Shown here one piece after another: positions 51,410-62,557 of a stretch of DNA of 64,000 bases (its first letter is position 1; each line of letters starts with the position of its first letter). Origin of the DNA: Nectonema munidae (lineage: Eukaryota > Nematomorpha > Nectonematoida > Nectonematidae). The notes below the pieces were generated by a model. The model saw nothing but the letters and a program-made list of their open reading frames with translations. It did no database searches and was not told the DNA's origin. Made by a program: the position numbers and the translations under genes. The DNA is taken from NCBI GenBank assembly GCA_030549495.1, contig JAUIRK010000894.1, positions 1,579,946-1,643,945 on the forward strand, read 5' to 3'.

Positions 51410-52333
51410 AGATATCTTTGATCATTTTGGAAATATCATAATTAACCCCATCATCACACTGACTTGTGGAATGATCTAAACGCTGGAATAACCATTTCTT
51501 AGGATTAAAATATAATTTTAGTATTTTTAAATTTAATTTCTCTTTTTTTAGGTCAATAATGTCAAAAAAAAATTTAAAGTTAAAAAATGAAATCTTAAAC
51601 TGATGATCTTTGTAAAATCTTTTTGCAGCATAGCATACGTGTATTTTTATTAAGTTAAAATTGATTTTGTCTTTTGTTGTAACAAATAAATTTCAATTGA
51701 CCCCAGAAAAACCACAATATCAAAATAAAAAAAAAGCAGGACCAGTTTTTTTAACAAATTTCTAACAAATTTGCGAGCTTATAATGTTTAAGGATTTATT
51801 ATATTATAGAACATATAAACATATTGTTTTGTTCTTGTTTCAAATAATAAATAAATAAATAAGTATTGAATATTGAATAATTGAATATATTTTTTTAATC
51901 TAGCATATATTCCCCACTTTATAAGTAACACTTAAAAGTATATACAATATATTATATTACTCTTGGAGAAAAGTGGGGATCAAGTTTTAAATATAATTTT
52001 GGAGCGCAATATTAGTGAAAAAAAATTCAAGTAAAAACTCTAGCTAAAAAGGATTTTTTTCAATAGAAGTGTGAAGTTCCAGGGGAAATTTTCATCATAT
52101 AAATATGTTTTATTATTCTACGATTTATTCAATAAAATTGCTTAAACTAAATAAAATAATTCATTTCTTGTAAACTTCGAAGTGCTTTTTCGACATAAAT
52201 AATATATCATTAAAAATTAAATAATAAATTTTATTTTTAATGAATCAAAAAGGTTCTCAATTTAAAATATCACTGAAGGGAACTATGAAAGGTATTTTTG
52301 TGGTGATATTAGATCGTTTATCATTAATTGGAG
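51410..52333. other. non-genic stretch
   Basis: AT-rich, no recognisable exon. Earlier exons of the plus-strand gene at 52334 may be hidden here. Confidence 0.35.
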
Positions 52334-52672
52334 AAACATGATTCTGGTTGTCATAAACCGGTTCACAAAAAAGGTTACTTTGTTATATCTAAGAAACAAA
52401 ACAAAATTTGTGATACTTTTATATGTTTATATTTGATCAATCTAATTTTTTATTTAGATTCCCAAATGAAAATTAGCTTATCATATACATTTCCCAAAGG
52501 AGAGAAGAAAACAATTTTGTTGTACCCAATGACAACTGTTGGAGAAGCCGAGAAAATTATTCAATCTAAAGAAAAGTTATCTTTTAGACCCCTTTTATCT
52601 ATCAAAGGTCAACCTCTTGAAAAAAATATAACCATCATGCAATATTTAAATAATACAAATGTTGAGAATTGA
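52334..52672 (+). CDS. candidate last two exons of an unknown protein, beta-grasp-like C-terminus
   Basis: Exon 52334-52373 encodes KHDSGCHKPVHKK. It is joined across an 84-bp intron (GTTACT..TTTATTTAG) to 52458-52672, where the split codon reads GAT. The second exon encodes SQMKISLSYTFPKGEKKTIL, then LYPMTTVGEAEKIIQSKEKL, LLSIKGQPLEKNITIMQYLN and a stop. The strand-helix-strand order and G-x-x-L-x-x-x-x-x-I resemble a ubiquitin-like fold, but I cannot name the protein. AATAAA at 52856 supports a 3' end. Confidence 0.5.
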   Translation, partial: KHDSGCHKPVHKKGYFVISKKQNKICDTFICLYLINLIFYLDSQMKISLSYTFPKGEKKTILLYPMTTVGEAEKIIQSKEKLSFRPLLSIKGQPLEKNITIMQYLNNTNVEN

Positions 52673-52855
52673 AAGCTCCGAAAATATTTTCGTTCTCCTC
52701 TCTCTTGTGCATTGAACAAAGCTTTCTGATTTCTTCTATTTTATCAAAAATTGCAATAGTGATAAATTTCTCTAAAAAAAATTTTTGTGCGTTTTGATTT
52801 CTCTTACAAAAATGTACAATGTGATGAATCGCTGTTTTTTTTTTAATTTTGTTCT

Positions 52856-52861
52856 AATAAA
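52856..52861 (+). promoter_or_regulatory. polyadenylation signal AATAAA
   Basis: About 185 bp after the stop of the 52334-52672 exons and in the correct orientation. Confidence 0.5.
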
Positions 52862-54120
52862 GCATTATTTACTGCGTAACACACTTTTTTTGAAGTAATT
52901 TTTAAAGAAGCGAGTATGGTGAAAAGTGGAAAAATTAGATTCTCAATCCGCGCATACTTTAACGCCGAGTGAATCCGTTTCATTGCTTGCGCTTTTTAAA
53001 CTAAGTTTTTTTTAAACTTTTTAAAACAGGAATCAAATGAATAAACTAAGTGAAACTTTTTTTAACATACCATCGATAAAAAATTAAGTCCATAAAATGC
53101 CTATTTTACAAATTGACATGAATAATATTCAAACTATATAGAAACACTAACTCAAAGACTAACAATATTCTAACTCTACTGCCACCAACTTTAAAACAAG
53201 AAATATTCTAACTATTAATTATTATAACACTAACTCCAAGACGAACAATATCCTAACTATACTAACACTAAAAATATTCTAACTATATTAACTCCAACAC
53301 TAACAATTATCAAAATATGCTTCCTAAAAATTTTATATCATTTCTTTAACTTACACAAATGGTTGCTTACCTATATAATAGGAATAAATATCAAATGTCT
53401 TCAAAGTTCTACGCACTATGCTTATGTAAATAATATGACAACCTGTGATATTTATGATGATTTTTTAAAAATGATTCAAACGAAGTCAAACATAATATTT
53501 ATCATGTGAACATTTTTCTTTGTTAGAACCTTGTATTGCTAAAAAAGGCTTTTTCTCTCTCTTTTCATATGGAATTAAATAATGTAAAATAAGCTTTAGT
53601 TTGGTGTATCATTTTACGTGCTGCATTTTGTTGAGAAATGCAAAAGTTATAATAAGCCTTATAAGAAATGATATATTATCAAGTTATTTATGCAAGCTCA
53701 GACATTGAAAAACCCAGAGGAGGGATAAAAGTTATTAGGCTCGTTAGTTTACTTTCGTTGGAAAAATATAACGATCGTTCTTAGTACCCTTATGCATCCA
53801 TGTAAATCAAATTCTTATTATTTTTAATGCAAGTTGCCCGTATATCTATACACTACACATAAAAAAATCAAAAAAGGTGTTTGAAAAATGCGCGGCAAGA
53901 GTGCATATTTTATTAAATGGTATATATTGATTATTGGCTGTTGAAATTATAAAAATTTTCAATATTTCAAATGGAAAAAACCTGCTAATTTGCAATAAGC
54001 AGCAATTGTACTGTAAAGAACTCCTTTAATTTAGGAAGTAGATATATTGGTTAAATAGAAAAAGCCTATATATCAAAAAAGATGTTCAAAAAGATGAAAG
54101 AATGTAGATTACAAAATATA
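52862..54120. other. intergenic stretch between two converging 3' ends
   Basis: AT-rich. 53140-53310 is a degenerate low-complexity run of CTAAC/ATATTCTAACTAT units. No genes. Confidence 0.45.
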
Positions 54121-54126
54121 TTTATT
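54121..54126 (-). promoter_or_regulatory. polyadenylation signal AATAAA
   Basis: On the minus strand, 54 bp past the stop codon of the exon at 54180-54404. Confidence 0.5.
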
Positions 54127-54179
54127 TAGTTTAAATTTACAAATATCAAATAAAATCTATAATGTAGAGTGTCTTTAAT

Positions 54180-54404
54180 TCATGGCTCTAATCCATTTAC
54201 GGATCTTTTTTGAGGTTTTGTGAAAAAATAATTGGGAAGTAGTTTGTTTGAAGAGTTTTTTTCCAAGTATATTGGTAGAGCATTACTCCAAAAAATATAC
54301 TTGGCATTGTCTGCATTAATTCTTTTAGGCTGGATCAAATGCATTTTGTCCAAAGGGTCTAATGCATCATTATTCTTCAAAAAATGTTCCAATCTTGCTT
54401 TGAG
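54180..54404 (-). CDS. probable terminal exon, unknown protein
   Basis: Acceptor TTTAATTTTAG precedes 54404. The 74-codon frame encodes LKARLEHFLKNNDALDPLDK, then MHLIQPKRINADNAKYIFWS, NALPIYLEKNSSNKLLPNYF and ends KRSVNGLEP. A stop and a nearby AATAAA follow. The composition is protein-like; I do not recognise the family. The upstream exon has not been identified; the exon at 56581-57233 is a possible partner. Confidence 0.5.
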   Translation of the reverse strand, partial: LKARLEHFLKNNDALDPLDKMHLIQPKRINADNAKYIFWSNALPIYLEKNSSNKLLPNYFFTKPQKRSVNGLEP

Positions 54405-55860
54405 CTAAAATTAAAAAAAAACTAATCCAAATGACATTTAAAATAAAATAAAGGATACTTTTCTTTATTGATTTGTAGGAAATTTTATTTGAGTATAGAA
54501 TATTTTAAGTTGATCACGCTTGGCCAAACATCTGGTGTAATTGAGCCGCAAATATTGCTGATAAGATGCAGTTAATGAACTTCACTTTTGCAGGTTGAAA
54601 GAAAATAAAATTAATTAATTAAATAAGCAATAGATAATTATTATATTTTTTATATATTAATTGATAATATATGCGAAATCATAATTTTGAGCCCCTGCTA
54701 AAGGGCCTAAAAAATTGTATATTTAAAAATAAAAAATTTAAATTTTAAAAAGTATTTTGATAGAGTTTGATATGCTGATTCCAAATATGTAATCCATGTA
54801 AAATGAATGGAATGATTTCTTAATATTTTTGCGTTCAAATTTGTAATTTTTGACATTTTATCAAGTTTAAAGGCTATAAAAGTATTTTTGAAAATTTAAA
54901 CTTAAAATATTTATACATTTTCGGAATCAGTATAAAATTTCCTTTAAAATGAGATATTAAAATTAAAAATTCGATAAGTTTGAAATTTTTCTATAATTTT
55001 GTACCAATATAAATTAAAAAAAAATATTAGAAAAACAAATTTTTTCACCGTAGTATGTTTGAATATTAGGTATATTTTCTGATTTTTAAAAAAAATTGAA
55101 AGAAATATTTAATTATTCAATTTACACACGAAAATATTTTAAAAAATAGCAAAATGTTCAAAGGCTAATAAAAAAATTTCCGAAATTTTAAAATTCTCGC
55201 CTAAAGTTTTCTTTAAAAATTAAAATTTGTAAAGTTTGACCCTAAAATTTTTAAAAATTTGTTAAAATCAAAAAAATATATTTAAAAAATAAATATTTTT
55301 CAAAATTTTGAAATATTAGAATAAATATAGACAATTTTAAATAAGATGATGTAACAAATTTGAAAAAAAAGAATTTATTTTGACAAAAAAATCCTTTACC
55401 TTAACCCTATGAACAAATTTTTAAAAATTATTTTAACATATCGTGGGAAAAAAATTAGGGTGCAATTTTAAGTTCAAGTACGGGCCAATGAACTCAATTT
55501 CATGTGATTTCACTTAAAAGTACTAACGAAATGAGGTAGATTACCATTTTATTCCATCTAAAAACCTTTTTTAATCTTAAAATAATTTAACTTTGAAAAA
55601 AAGGTTGAAAAAAAAGTCCTAATCACAGATAATATGTGTAAAAGCCTATTTTCATCTTCAAAAGTTCAGCTGCGTTTCTTTTTACGCGTCCAATAAAATT
55701 TTATTGTCACAAGCTCGTTTACCCGTAGGCACGCACGTAAGATCTTTCCTCAGCTCTCGTCAGAGTTAAGTTTAAGAGTTTCTTCACTCTGCTACAATTT
55801 TCACGTTTTATAATATTCCATTTTTAGTTCTATTTTTTTTTATCCTTTTGCGATAAAATT
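54405..55860. other. non-genic or intronic stretch
   Basis: Very AT-rich, no recognised feature. Confidence 0.4.
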
Positions 55861-56545
55861 TTTAAAGAAGTTAGGAAAGAAAAATAAGATTTATTTGGGA
55901 AATAATAAAAATAAAAATAAAATCCAGTACATGTCAAGATAATATACATATGACAAATAAAAATAAATTAAGAAATAGTTGAAGGTTAGTTGATTTCCAC
56001 ACCACCCTTGAGGTACAACGTATAGGCGCATTAACTTTTTTTTTAAGTGGAAGTATCCCCAGTAGGTATATCGTAACCACTGTTAACATGAATTCCCTTT
56101 TCAATTCTATTTCGTCCTTTTGTAATTCTATTTCGTATTTTTGCAATTCTATTTGGTCTTTTTGCAATTCTGCTTTGTCTCTAAGTAATTATTTTTTGTT
56201 TTCAATTCTATTTTGTCTTTTTGTAATTCTATTTCGTATTTTTGCAATTTTATTTTGTCTCTTAGTAAATTTTTTTTTGTTTTCAATTCTATTTTGTCTT
56301 TTTGTAATTCTATTTCGTATTTTTGCAATTCAATTTTGTCTCTTAGTAATTTTTTTTTGTTTTCAATTCTATTTTGTCTTTTTGCAATTCCATTTTGCTG
56401 TTCTAATTCGTCTTTTAGCAATTATGTTTCCTTAACCCTTTTAAAAAAATTTTCTTCGTAAGAGAGATATTCTATAGCAAAAAGACAAAATAGAATAGCA
56501 AAAGGATAAAATAGAATTGGAAAAGGACAAAATAGAATATATTTT
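55861..56545. repeat. 21-bp minisatellite with inverted flank
   Basis: Units of CAATTCTATTTTGTCTTTTTG run from about 56098 to 56420, organised in higher-order blocks of about 81 bp that include TCTCTTAGTAATTTTTTTTT. Complementary units (GCAAAAAGACAAAATAGAAT) lie at 56477-56540, so the array can fold back. Because 21 bp is seven codons, the minus strand 56421-56149 stays open for 90 codons with the heptad IELQKDK repeated. The sequence at 55861-55910 matches 5965-6010. Confidence 0.8.
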
Positions 56546-56580
56546 TTTACAATTATTTTCTGCATTCAAAGTGAATTTAC

Positions 56581-57233
56581 CTCTTCAACTTCTTACGTTC
56601 ATTACTTTCTACTTGGCGTCTCATTTTGTCCCTATTCTTTTCATTCTTGATCGACTCCATCTTCTCAATTTTGTGTGTGCCTTCATTCTCAATCTTTTTG
56701 AATTTTGATCCAAAGTCTAAAAACTTCATTTCACTATTTTGCACGCTTTCTTTCTCTTGATTTTTACATTTCATTTCTTTCACCTCTTCTGATTTTGCTT
56801 CTAAGTTAGCTAAGAAATTTTTTTTATTTTTGACATCTTCATTGAAATTAGTCTCACTTTTGGCTTTTTTCTTCAAGACTTTCTTTTTGCTGACACGAGG
56901 TTTTATGAAAATTGGTGTGAAAGCAAATTTCTCATAACAGTTTCCCGTGATAGTATCTTTTTTAGCCGAAAAAGATTTAAATAGAATTGAAGTCTCTATT
57001 TCTTTGCAAGCAGAATTGGCGCTATTTTCAATTTCATTTTTAATGAGCTTTCTTGCATTTTTCCTTATGATTTTGTGTTGGACTTCTTCGTATGTGTGTT
57101 TGAGTTTTGTAAAAATAGCAGTGGAAGCTTTTATTACTATTTCCTCGCACAATAAAGCGCAAGCCTCAATTATCATGTTTCCGAACATGGCCATTATCGT
57201 AGAGTGCTTTTTATAAAAGTGACAGTAACACAC
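56581..57233 (-). CDS. candidate first exon of a Lys/Glu-rich protein of unknown family
   Basis: A 217-codon frame begins at the ATG at 57231-57233, with better candidates slightly later (MAMFGNMIIEACALLCEEIV). It ends at a donor AAGAG|GTAAAT, whose TAA would otherwise stop the frame. The N-terminus is helix-like (KHTYEEVQHKIIRKNARKLI, KNEIENSANSACKEIETSI); the rest is very basic/acidic (SKKKVLKKKAKSETNF, KMESIKNEKNRDKMRRQVES). The minisatellite directly downstream continues in the same heptad style on the same strand and may be transcribed with it. No family recognised. Confidence 0.5.
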
Positions 57234-58091
57234 TTTCTATAGTTATTAGAATACTCGGGGCAATTTCATTGGCCATAAAAATAAATAAATTTCATTGGTT
57301 ATATGCATGTCTTTAATCGATCGTAATATTACGCGTAGTGCGTAAAGATGCGTATGTTATCTTACGCTATTTATAACACAATTTTGTATATCCTCACACA
57401 CACAAACCAATGAAATGTATTCGTCTACAGAGCACAATGCCCCCGCTTATAACTGAATTGAAAATGAATTGTAATTATTTAAAAAAAAAAGGTAATGTTG
57501 CACTATCCGTGCATTGATGAAAAGCAATTTTAATTGGAAAGAAGTTGTTCAATGCTATAATGCTTTCATATGTCAATCTTTTCTTGAATGCGATTATAGT
57601 TTGAGTATCGCACTATACGTGCATTGTAGCAATTACAGTCTATGCCTGCCTCCATAATACGAGTATATCTACATGATACACATATAGTGCGATGTAACGT
57701 TCGTTGTTCCGTCCACGTTCGTTTCTGCTAAATAAGGCGGATAATCGAGGCTGACGGAACTTTGAAATGTAATGAAAGACCTATTCAATTTTCATAGAAC
57801 TATTCTGTACTGAATTGGAACATAAAAAAACTGAATTATGATTTAGTTTTTAAATAAAAAGATTACTTATTTTTTTCATTAAATAACTATCAAAAATTGA
57901 AGTTTCAAAAACTTTCTAAGCTATAGTCTCTTTAACTCAACTTATCGTGCAGAATTCAGTAAACAAAACGTTCGAAAAAGAAAATACAATACAAATTGAT
58001 TTACTAAATTTTATTTTTTTGTGAAAAAAGTATGTAAAGTTGTTTGCTTAGCTTCTTTAACTTTTCTTGCTTCCAATGCACGCTTCATATT
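57234..58091. other. upstream region of the 57233 gene, pogo-like end and repeats
   Basis: It contains TCGTAATATTACGCGTAGTG followed by TGCGTA/TACGC motifs (57325-57365), a twice-repeated GCACTAT.CGTGCATTG (57500 and 57612), and a complement of CAGCCTCGATTATCCGCC near 57735-57765 that resembles a Tigger end. No gene. Confidence 0.4.
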
Positions 58092-59540
58092 CTAGAGCAA
58101 ATCAAGATGATCTTTTCCGAAATCAGGATTTTGCTCCATGAAATTTATTAAAGTTGCAAGCGACTTTTTTGCTTCTGAAAAGCTAATTTTCTCTTCCTCA
58201 TGAGGATCTTCACTAGAAGAATTAAGAGAGGTCTCACAATCTTTCACAATTTTAATAATTTCTTCGTCATTGAGTGAAGGAGCAACTTCTGTATCATGAT
58301 CAATTTCAACAAACTCGCAAGCAGAAATATATTGGCAAGAAGAATTTTGGCGCTTTTCAGCCAAAAGATCTATATTACTTTGAAGGTCTCGTAATATTAC
58401 CTGCGTTGACTGAGTGCTTTCAATGTTTTGTAAGTCTTCGGATAAAGAAGGTAAAATGGAAGTGTGCCACCAGCAATTGAGTATAACAGAAGGCGTCAGA
58501 TTATTCCAAGCTGTCTTTATCATTTCCAAAGCAGCTCTTACAGATACGGTAGGAATCTCATTATTTTCATGACAATTAATGAAATGTCTTGTTTGAAGTT
58601 TTCTATAGTGGGCTTTGAAGCTTTTTATAATTCCACTATCCATAGGTTGGATATATGAAGTTGTGTTAGGAGGTAAAAAAATAACGCTAACGTTGGAAAA
58701 CTCTTTTGTTTTGTGGCACGAAGCGTTATCACACAGTAAAGTGATTTTCTTACCATTTAGCCAGTTTTGAAACAAAATGCCCGTCATCCAGGCTTTTGCA
58801 TTATGTGTGAACTCAACATAAATAGAAGGATCAAACTTTTTTCCAAAACAACGAGGTCTCCTTGCTTTTCCAATTACAAACGGCTTGAGTTTGTGTGAGC
58901 CATCACTATTTGAACATAAAAGAATAGTTAAACGATCTTTACTCTTTTTTTGTCCTTTCACTGGAGCTGTTGCTAAAGTGCTATTAGGTTGAAGTTGATA
59001 AAATAAACCTGTCTCATCACAGTTATAAATAGTAGCTGGATCTAAACTTGCCAACTTTTCCCTCAAACTTTGGCGTCCTACTTCCATCAGAATTTCATCA
59101 ACGCCTCCACTCTCCCCATGTGCATAACGCCTACTTATCCCATGCCTTTTCTTAAATCTATCTAGCCATCCACAAGAGTATGAAAAATTGATCATTTTCA
59201 AACTTTTACCAAAATCCTGGGCTTTTTCTAACATCATGTCCGATATACAAGCATTCTTCAACCTCATATTATTGAACCAAAGCATAAGAGCTTCTTCTAA
59301 CTTGATATTTTTGGCTGAACGCCCTGAAGTATAGCATGAATCTGGCACCCACTTTTTGCCATTTCTCAGGATATCTCCAATTGTAGTGCGTCCAATAACT
59401 ACACCCCATTTTTTGGAAAAATAGCTTGCTATTTCAGTGTGACTAGCTGTATGGTTTTCTCTTTTGTACAAACATATCAAATGTTTCTTTTCTACTGATA
59501 AAGCAGTACGTGGACGTTTTTCTATTCTTGTAGAAGGCAT
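58092..59540 (-). CDS. pogo/Tigger transposase, uninterrupted 482 codons
   Basis: Catalyses cut-and-paste transposition into TA sites. Residues about 10-65 are a CENP-B/pogo-type helix-turn-helix (LSVEKKHLICLYKRENHTAS, IGRTTIGDILRNGKKW). About 80-140 is the CENPB-type DNA-binding second half (EEALMLWFNNMRL, SCGWLDRFKKRHGI). About 170-380 is the DDE_1 domain with YNCDETGLFY (D175), LLCDNASCH (D271) and QPMDSGIIKSFKAHYRK (D301), a complete DDD triad. The C-terminus ends in SLATLINFMEQNPDFGKDHL. Normal family length and no internal stop. A TIR-like sequence lies near 59668, but the full ends were not paired. Confidence 0.9.
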   Translation of the reverse strand: MPSTRIEKRPRTALSVEKKHLICLYKRENHTASHTEIASYFSKKWGVVIGRTTIGDILRNGKKWVPDSCYTSGRSAKNIKLEEALMLWFNNMRLKNACISDMMLEKAQDFGKSLKMINFSYSCGWLDRFKKRHGISRRYAHGESGGVDEILMEVGRQSLREKLASLDPATIYNCDETGLFYQLQPNSTLATAPVKGQKKSKDRLTILLCSNSDGSHKLKPFVIGKARRPRCFGKKFDPSIYVEFTHNAKAWMTGILFQNWLNGKKITLLCDNASCHKTKEFSNVSVIFLPPNTTSYIQPMDSGIIKSFKAHYRKLQTRHFINCHENNEIPTVSVRAALEMIKTAWNNLTPSVILNCWWHTSILPSLSEDLQNIESTQSTQVILRDLQSNIDLLAEKRQNSSCQYISACEFVEIDHDTEVAPSLNDEEIIKIVKDCETSLNSSSEDPHEEEKISFSEAKKSLATLINFMEQNPDFGKDHLDLL

Positions 59541-59667
59541 TCTAAATTATTTATAGTGTTAGTCATAAAATCAACTTAGTGATTAAAAACAGTAAAATTT
59601 TAAAATATCTAAAATACATTAAAGAGTGTTTATAAGTAAAAATTTTCAATTAGTATTTTAACAAACG

Positions 59668-59745
59668 GTACTTAGTAAACCTGTATTAAACGACCATTCA
59701 AGGTAAGACCTAATTTTGGTCGCATTAGACAGGTGGTCGTTAAAA
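59668..59745. mobile_element. pogo/Tigger-like terminal repeat
   Basis: AGTAAACCTGTATTAAACGA, then TTTTGGTCGCATTAGACAGG and TGGTCGTT. It has the AACCTnTATTAAnCGACC pattern and internal inverted copy of Tigger ends. It lies between two pogo copies and could be the end of either. Confidence 0.5.
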
Positions 59746-59969
59746 ACAGTGAAAATATTTCAAAATATTGACTTCAATAAATTGTAAACCAAAATGTCGT
59801 AGAAGATTGAATCACAATTATAAAAGTTAAAATTATTTTATTTAAACTTTAAAATAATCAGTTATTCTTTTTTGGTGTAAGGATTTTGCTGACATTTTGT
59901 CAACCTCAGAACTTGTTTTCACCATGTATTACAGAGCTTTTCCTAAGCCATGATGAAGAGCAAACTTTT

Positions 59970-61363
59970 TTAGTTTATCCGCAATTTTTCGATCTCTTTC
60001 AATGCTTCTTTTGCAGGTAAGTCAAAGACGCTATTCTTAACATCGCATGTGTACAAGTCTTTATCAATATTTGCAACAGCTTCATACTCAGCCCCGAAAA
60101 CATCTCTACTTAAATTTTTCACTGCAGTAGGTATTTCTTCTTCAATCTCAGGATTCCACACAGAAATGTTTTCTTTGCGAAATCCGGCCTTTATGAAGCA
60201 TTTCTTGATTGTGCTTTCTTCAACTTCTTCCCATGCTGCAATACACAATAAAATTACATCCAATATTTGTGTTGATTTTAAGGACTGACTTGCATTAATA
60301 CATCTTGATTCATCTCTGTCCATTTGTCTGACTATATGGAAAAACTATAGAAAAATTAGCGATTGTTCAATAGAGTAAAAAATTAAAAAACATTTACTTG
60401 TCGTTTTCTAAACTTCAACTTCATTGCTTCAATTATCCCTTGAATTTTAACGTTACTGAGCTTAAGATTGGGATGACAAGGGGCATTATCAATGAATAGA
60501 AGGACGTTCCTTTTTCCAACTTTCATTTTCCTATAAAAATTTTGTAGCGAGTCTTCAAAAATCTCATCAGTCATCCAAGCTTTTCTATTAAACTAGTACT
60601 CCACTGTTAAAGAGCTCAACTTCACTTTTGAAAAACATCAGGAGACTTTGATTTTTGCAATCACTAAAGGTTTTATTTTTCTCCAGTCATACTGGCACAA
60701 CGTGCTATTATTATTCTTCCCTTTGATCGTTTTCCACATGGACATCCTTCACATAAAAACTATCACAAATTTTACAAATCAACAATTCGAAACTTTTTTT
60801 ACCTTTCAAATAAAAAGTTTTTTTTGTTGTGTCTTTGAAAAAAAGCCCAGTTTTATCTAAATTAAAAATGTATTTCTACTTATAGCATTCACAAATTTTC
60901 TCAAGTTTCAATTTCCATTCTTCAACGGTTGATTGGCAAATATATGCTCTTTCGCCTGTCATGTTACCAAAAACAATCTTGTTTCTACGAATAAAGCTCC
61001 CCAGCCAACCATTTGAAGCTTTAAAATTCGATTTTCCAAGTTCTTCAGCAAAGCTTTAGTTTTGAGAATTGGTCCACTGACTGGAAGGCCTCTAGCCAAA
61101 GCGTCAATAAACCTCCTGTATGTTAGAGTGTTTATCTCTTCATTACCTGTGAGATAGTTTTTTCTTTTTGAAACTGTTGACACACAGGATTTAGAATAAT
61201 CTCTAACACTTGTGCTTTCCTTTTTCTTAATGTTTGGATTTGAGTTTTACCTACACCCATCTCAGTAGCTATTTTATATACTGCTCTGCCACTAATAAAA
61301 TAAAAGTTTAATTACATCGTACTTTTGTTGAAGAGCAAGTGATGTTCTTTTTTTCGACATATT
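59970..61363 (-). pseudogene. second pogo/Tigger (jerky-like) transposase, broken
   Basis: Minus strand from 61363: MSKKRTSLALQQKYDVIKLL, YKIATEMGVGKTQIQTLRKR (HTH), then TYRRFIDALARGLPVSGPIL (CENPB domain). The DDE part survives at 60574-60380 as KRNVLLFIDNAPCHPNL and QGIIEAMKLKFRKRQ (second and third Asp regions), then a C-terminal IKKCFIKAGFRKENI block with a long tail to 59970. The first catalytic region is not readable and there are several frameshifts. It differs clearly from the 58092-59540 copy, so it belongs to another subfamily. Confidence 0.65.
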
Positions 61364-62259
61364 ACCTACTATGTAAACATGATCTAACAATTATATTGAA
61401 ATTTGTAACCAATAAACTTACGTAAAAAATAACAAGAACAAAAGATATGAAAAATGGCTGATAATGAGAAATCAACAAGGAAAATCTTTTACCTTTTATT
61501 CATCATAAGGCTGATTTCATCCATGTCATATTGATTGTGTTCAAAGTATTGCTGTACGACATATGATGTGTCACAAAAGAAATTCAGTTTTACTAGTCTT
61601 ACTGTGCAACAATTGCACTATTTTTTTTGGTTCTAGGAGAATCTCTGATTGTGGTGATTCACTGATTATTTCTTCATTCTTTGATCTAACCGCTAGCTTG
61701 CATTTATCTATTCTCCACTAATGTGCAGTTCTTATTTTCCTCATCACTCTCTCTTACTCTATATACGCTTGTTATTCTTTTAAACATGCTCACTCGCTAT
61801 GTGCGCATTGATAACGTCTGGGAAAGAAGTGTATGAGTTTGACGGGTGTGTGGCATAAAACGAAATCAAATAACTGTCATATATTGAAGAATAGATATTT
61901 AATTTTAATTACATAATTTTATTCAACTAATTGTTAAATATTTATTATTTCAACACTTTAATGTATTATTTTAGACAAATTTATTTCTAACTATAGGTAG
62001 CAACCTCTCTATAACCATAAAATGTCAAATTTAAAACTGCTTAATATGAAAATAAAAAAATAATAGAATATATTTTATTTCTACTTTATATTTACTATTA
62101 CTTTTTAATTTTTAAATCAATACAAACATAATTAAATTTACCCAAAACAGTCTTCAATGTAATAATTAGATATTGTTTGGAAAAAACATACAAGAAAATT
62201 TTTATTTCAAGATAAAATAGATGAAACATCAAATCTTCTTCCATTTAATATTGAAAAAT
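61364..62259. other. non-genic stretch
   Basis: Nothing recognised. GCAACCTCTCTATAACCATA near 61998 is weakly Tigger-end-like and may bound the broken copy. Confidence 0.35.
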
Positions 62260-62557
62260 TCACTTCATATGCTTCGTCTGTTTGATTTGACAGTTGGATA
62301 TCATGAGCATGACAAATAACGGAGGTAAGTCTGGAAAAAAAAGGGAAACATTTTTATTTCGATGATAATCGTTTTGGATCCTTTCAATATTTTCTTCTCT
62401 CTCTTTTCTTTTGGCTTCGTTGCCCCCATTCCAGCAATACTTTGAATTTATTTCTTCTATCTCATACATATCTTTCATTAATTTTTCTTCTGAACTTATA
62501 AAAAAATTCATAACTTCCCAAGCTGTTGTATTTTCAAAAGGAAGGTGAGATTTCATT
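62260..62557 (-). CDS. candidate exon, unknown protein
   Basis: Acceptor GCAACTTTTTAG precedes 62557 and the frame starts with ATG one base later. It encodes MKSHLPFENTTAWEVMNFFI, then SSEEKLMKDMYEIEEINSKY, NEAKRKEREENIERIQNDYH and a hydrophobic end (LPPLFVMLMISNCQIK) before a stop. Charged helix then hydrophobic tail. No family recognised; the true 3' end of the exon may be earlier. Confidence 0.4.

Noticed and set aside
53140-53310. CTAAC-rich run as an interstitial telomere
   Set aside because: Units are irregular and do not follow a TTAGG or TTAGGG period. Best called low complexity.
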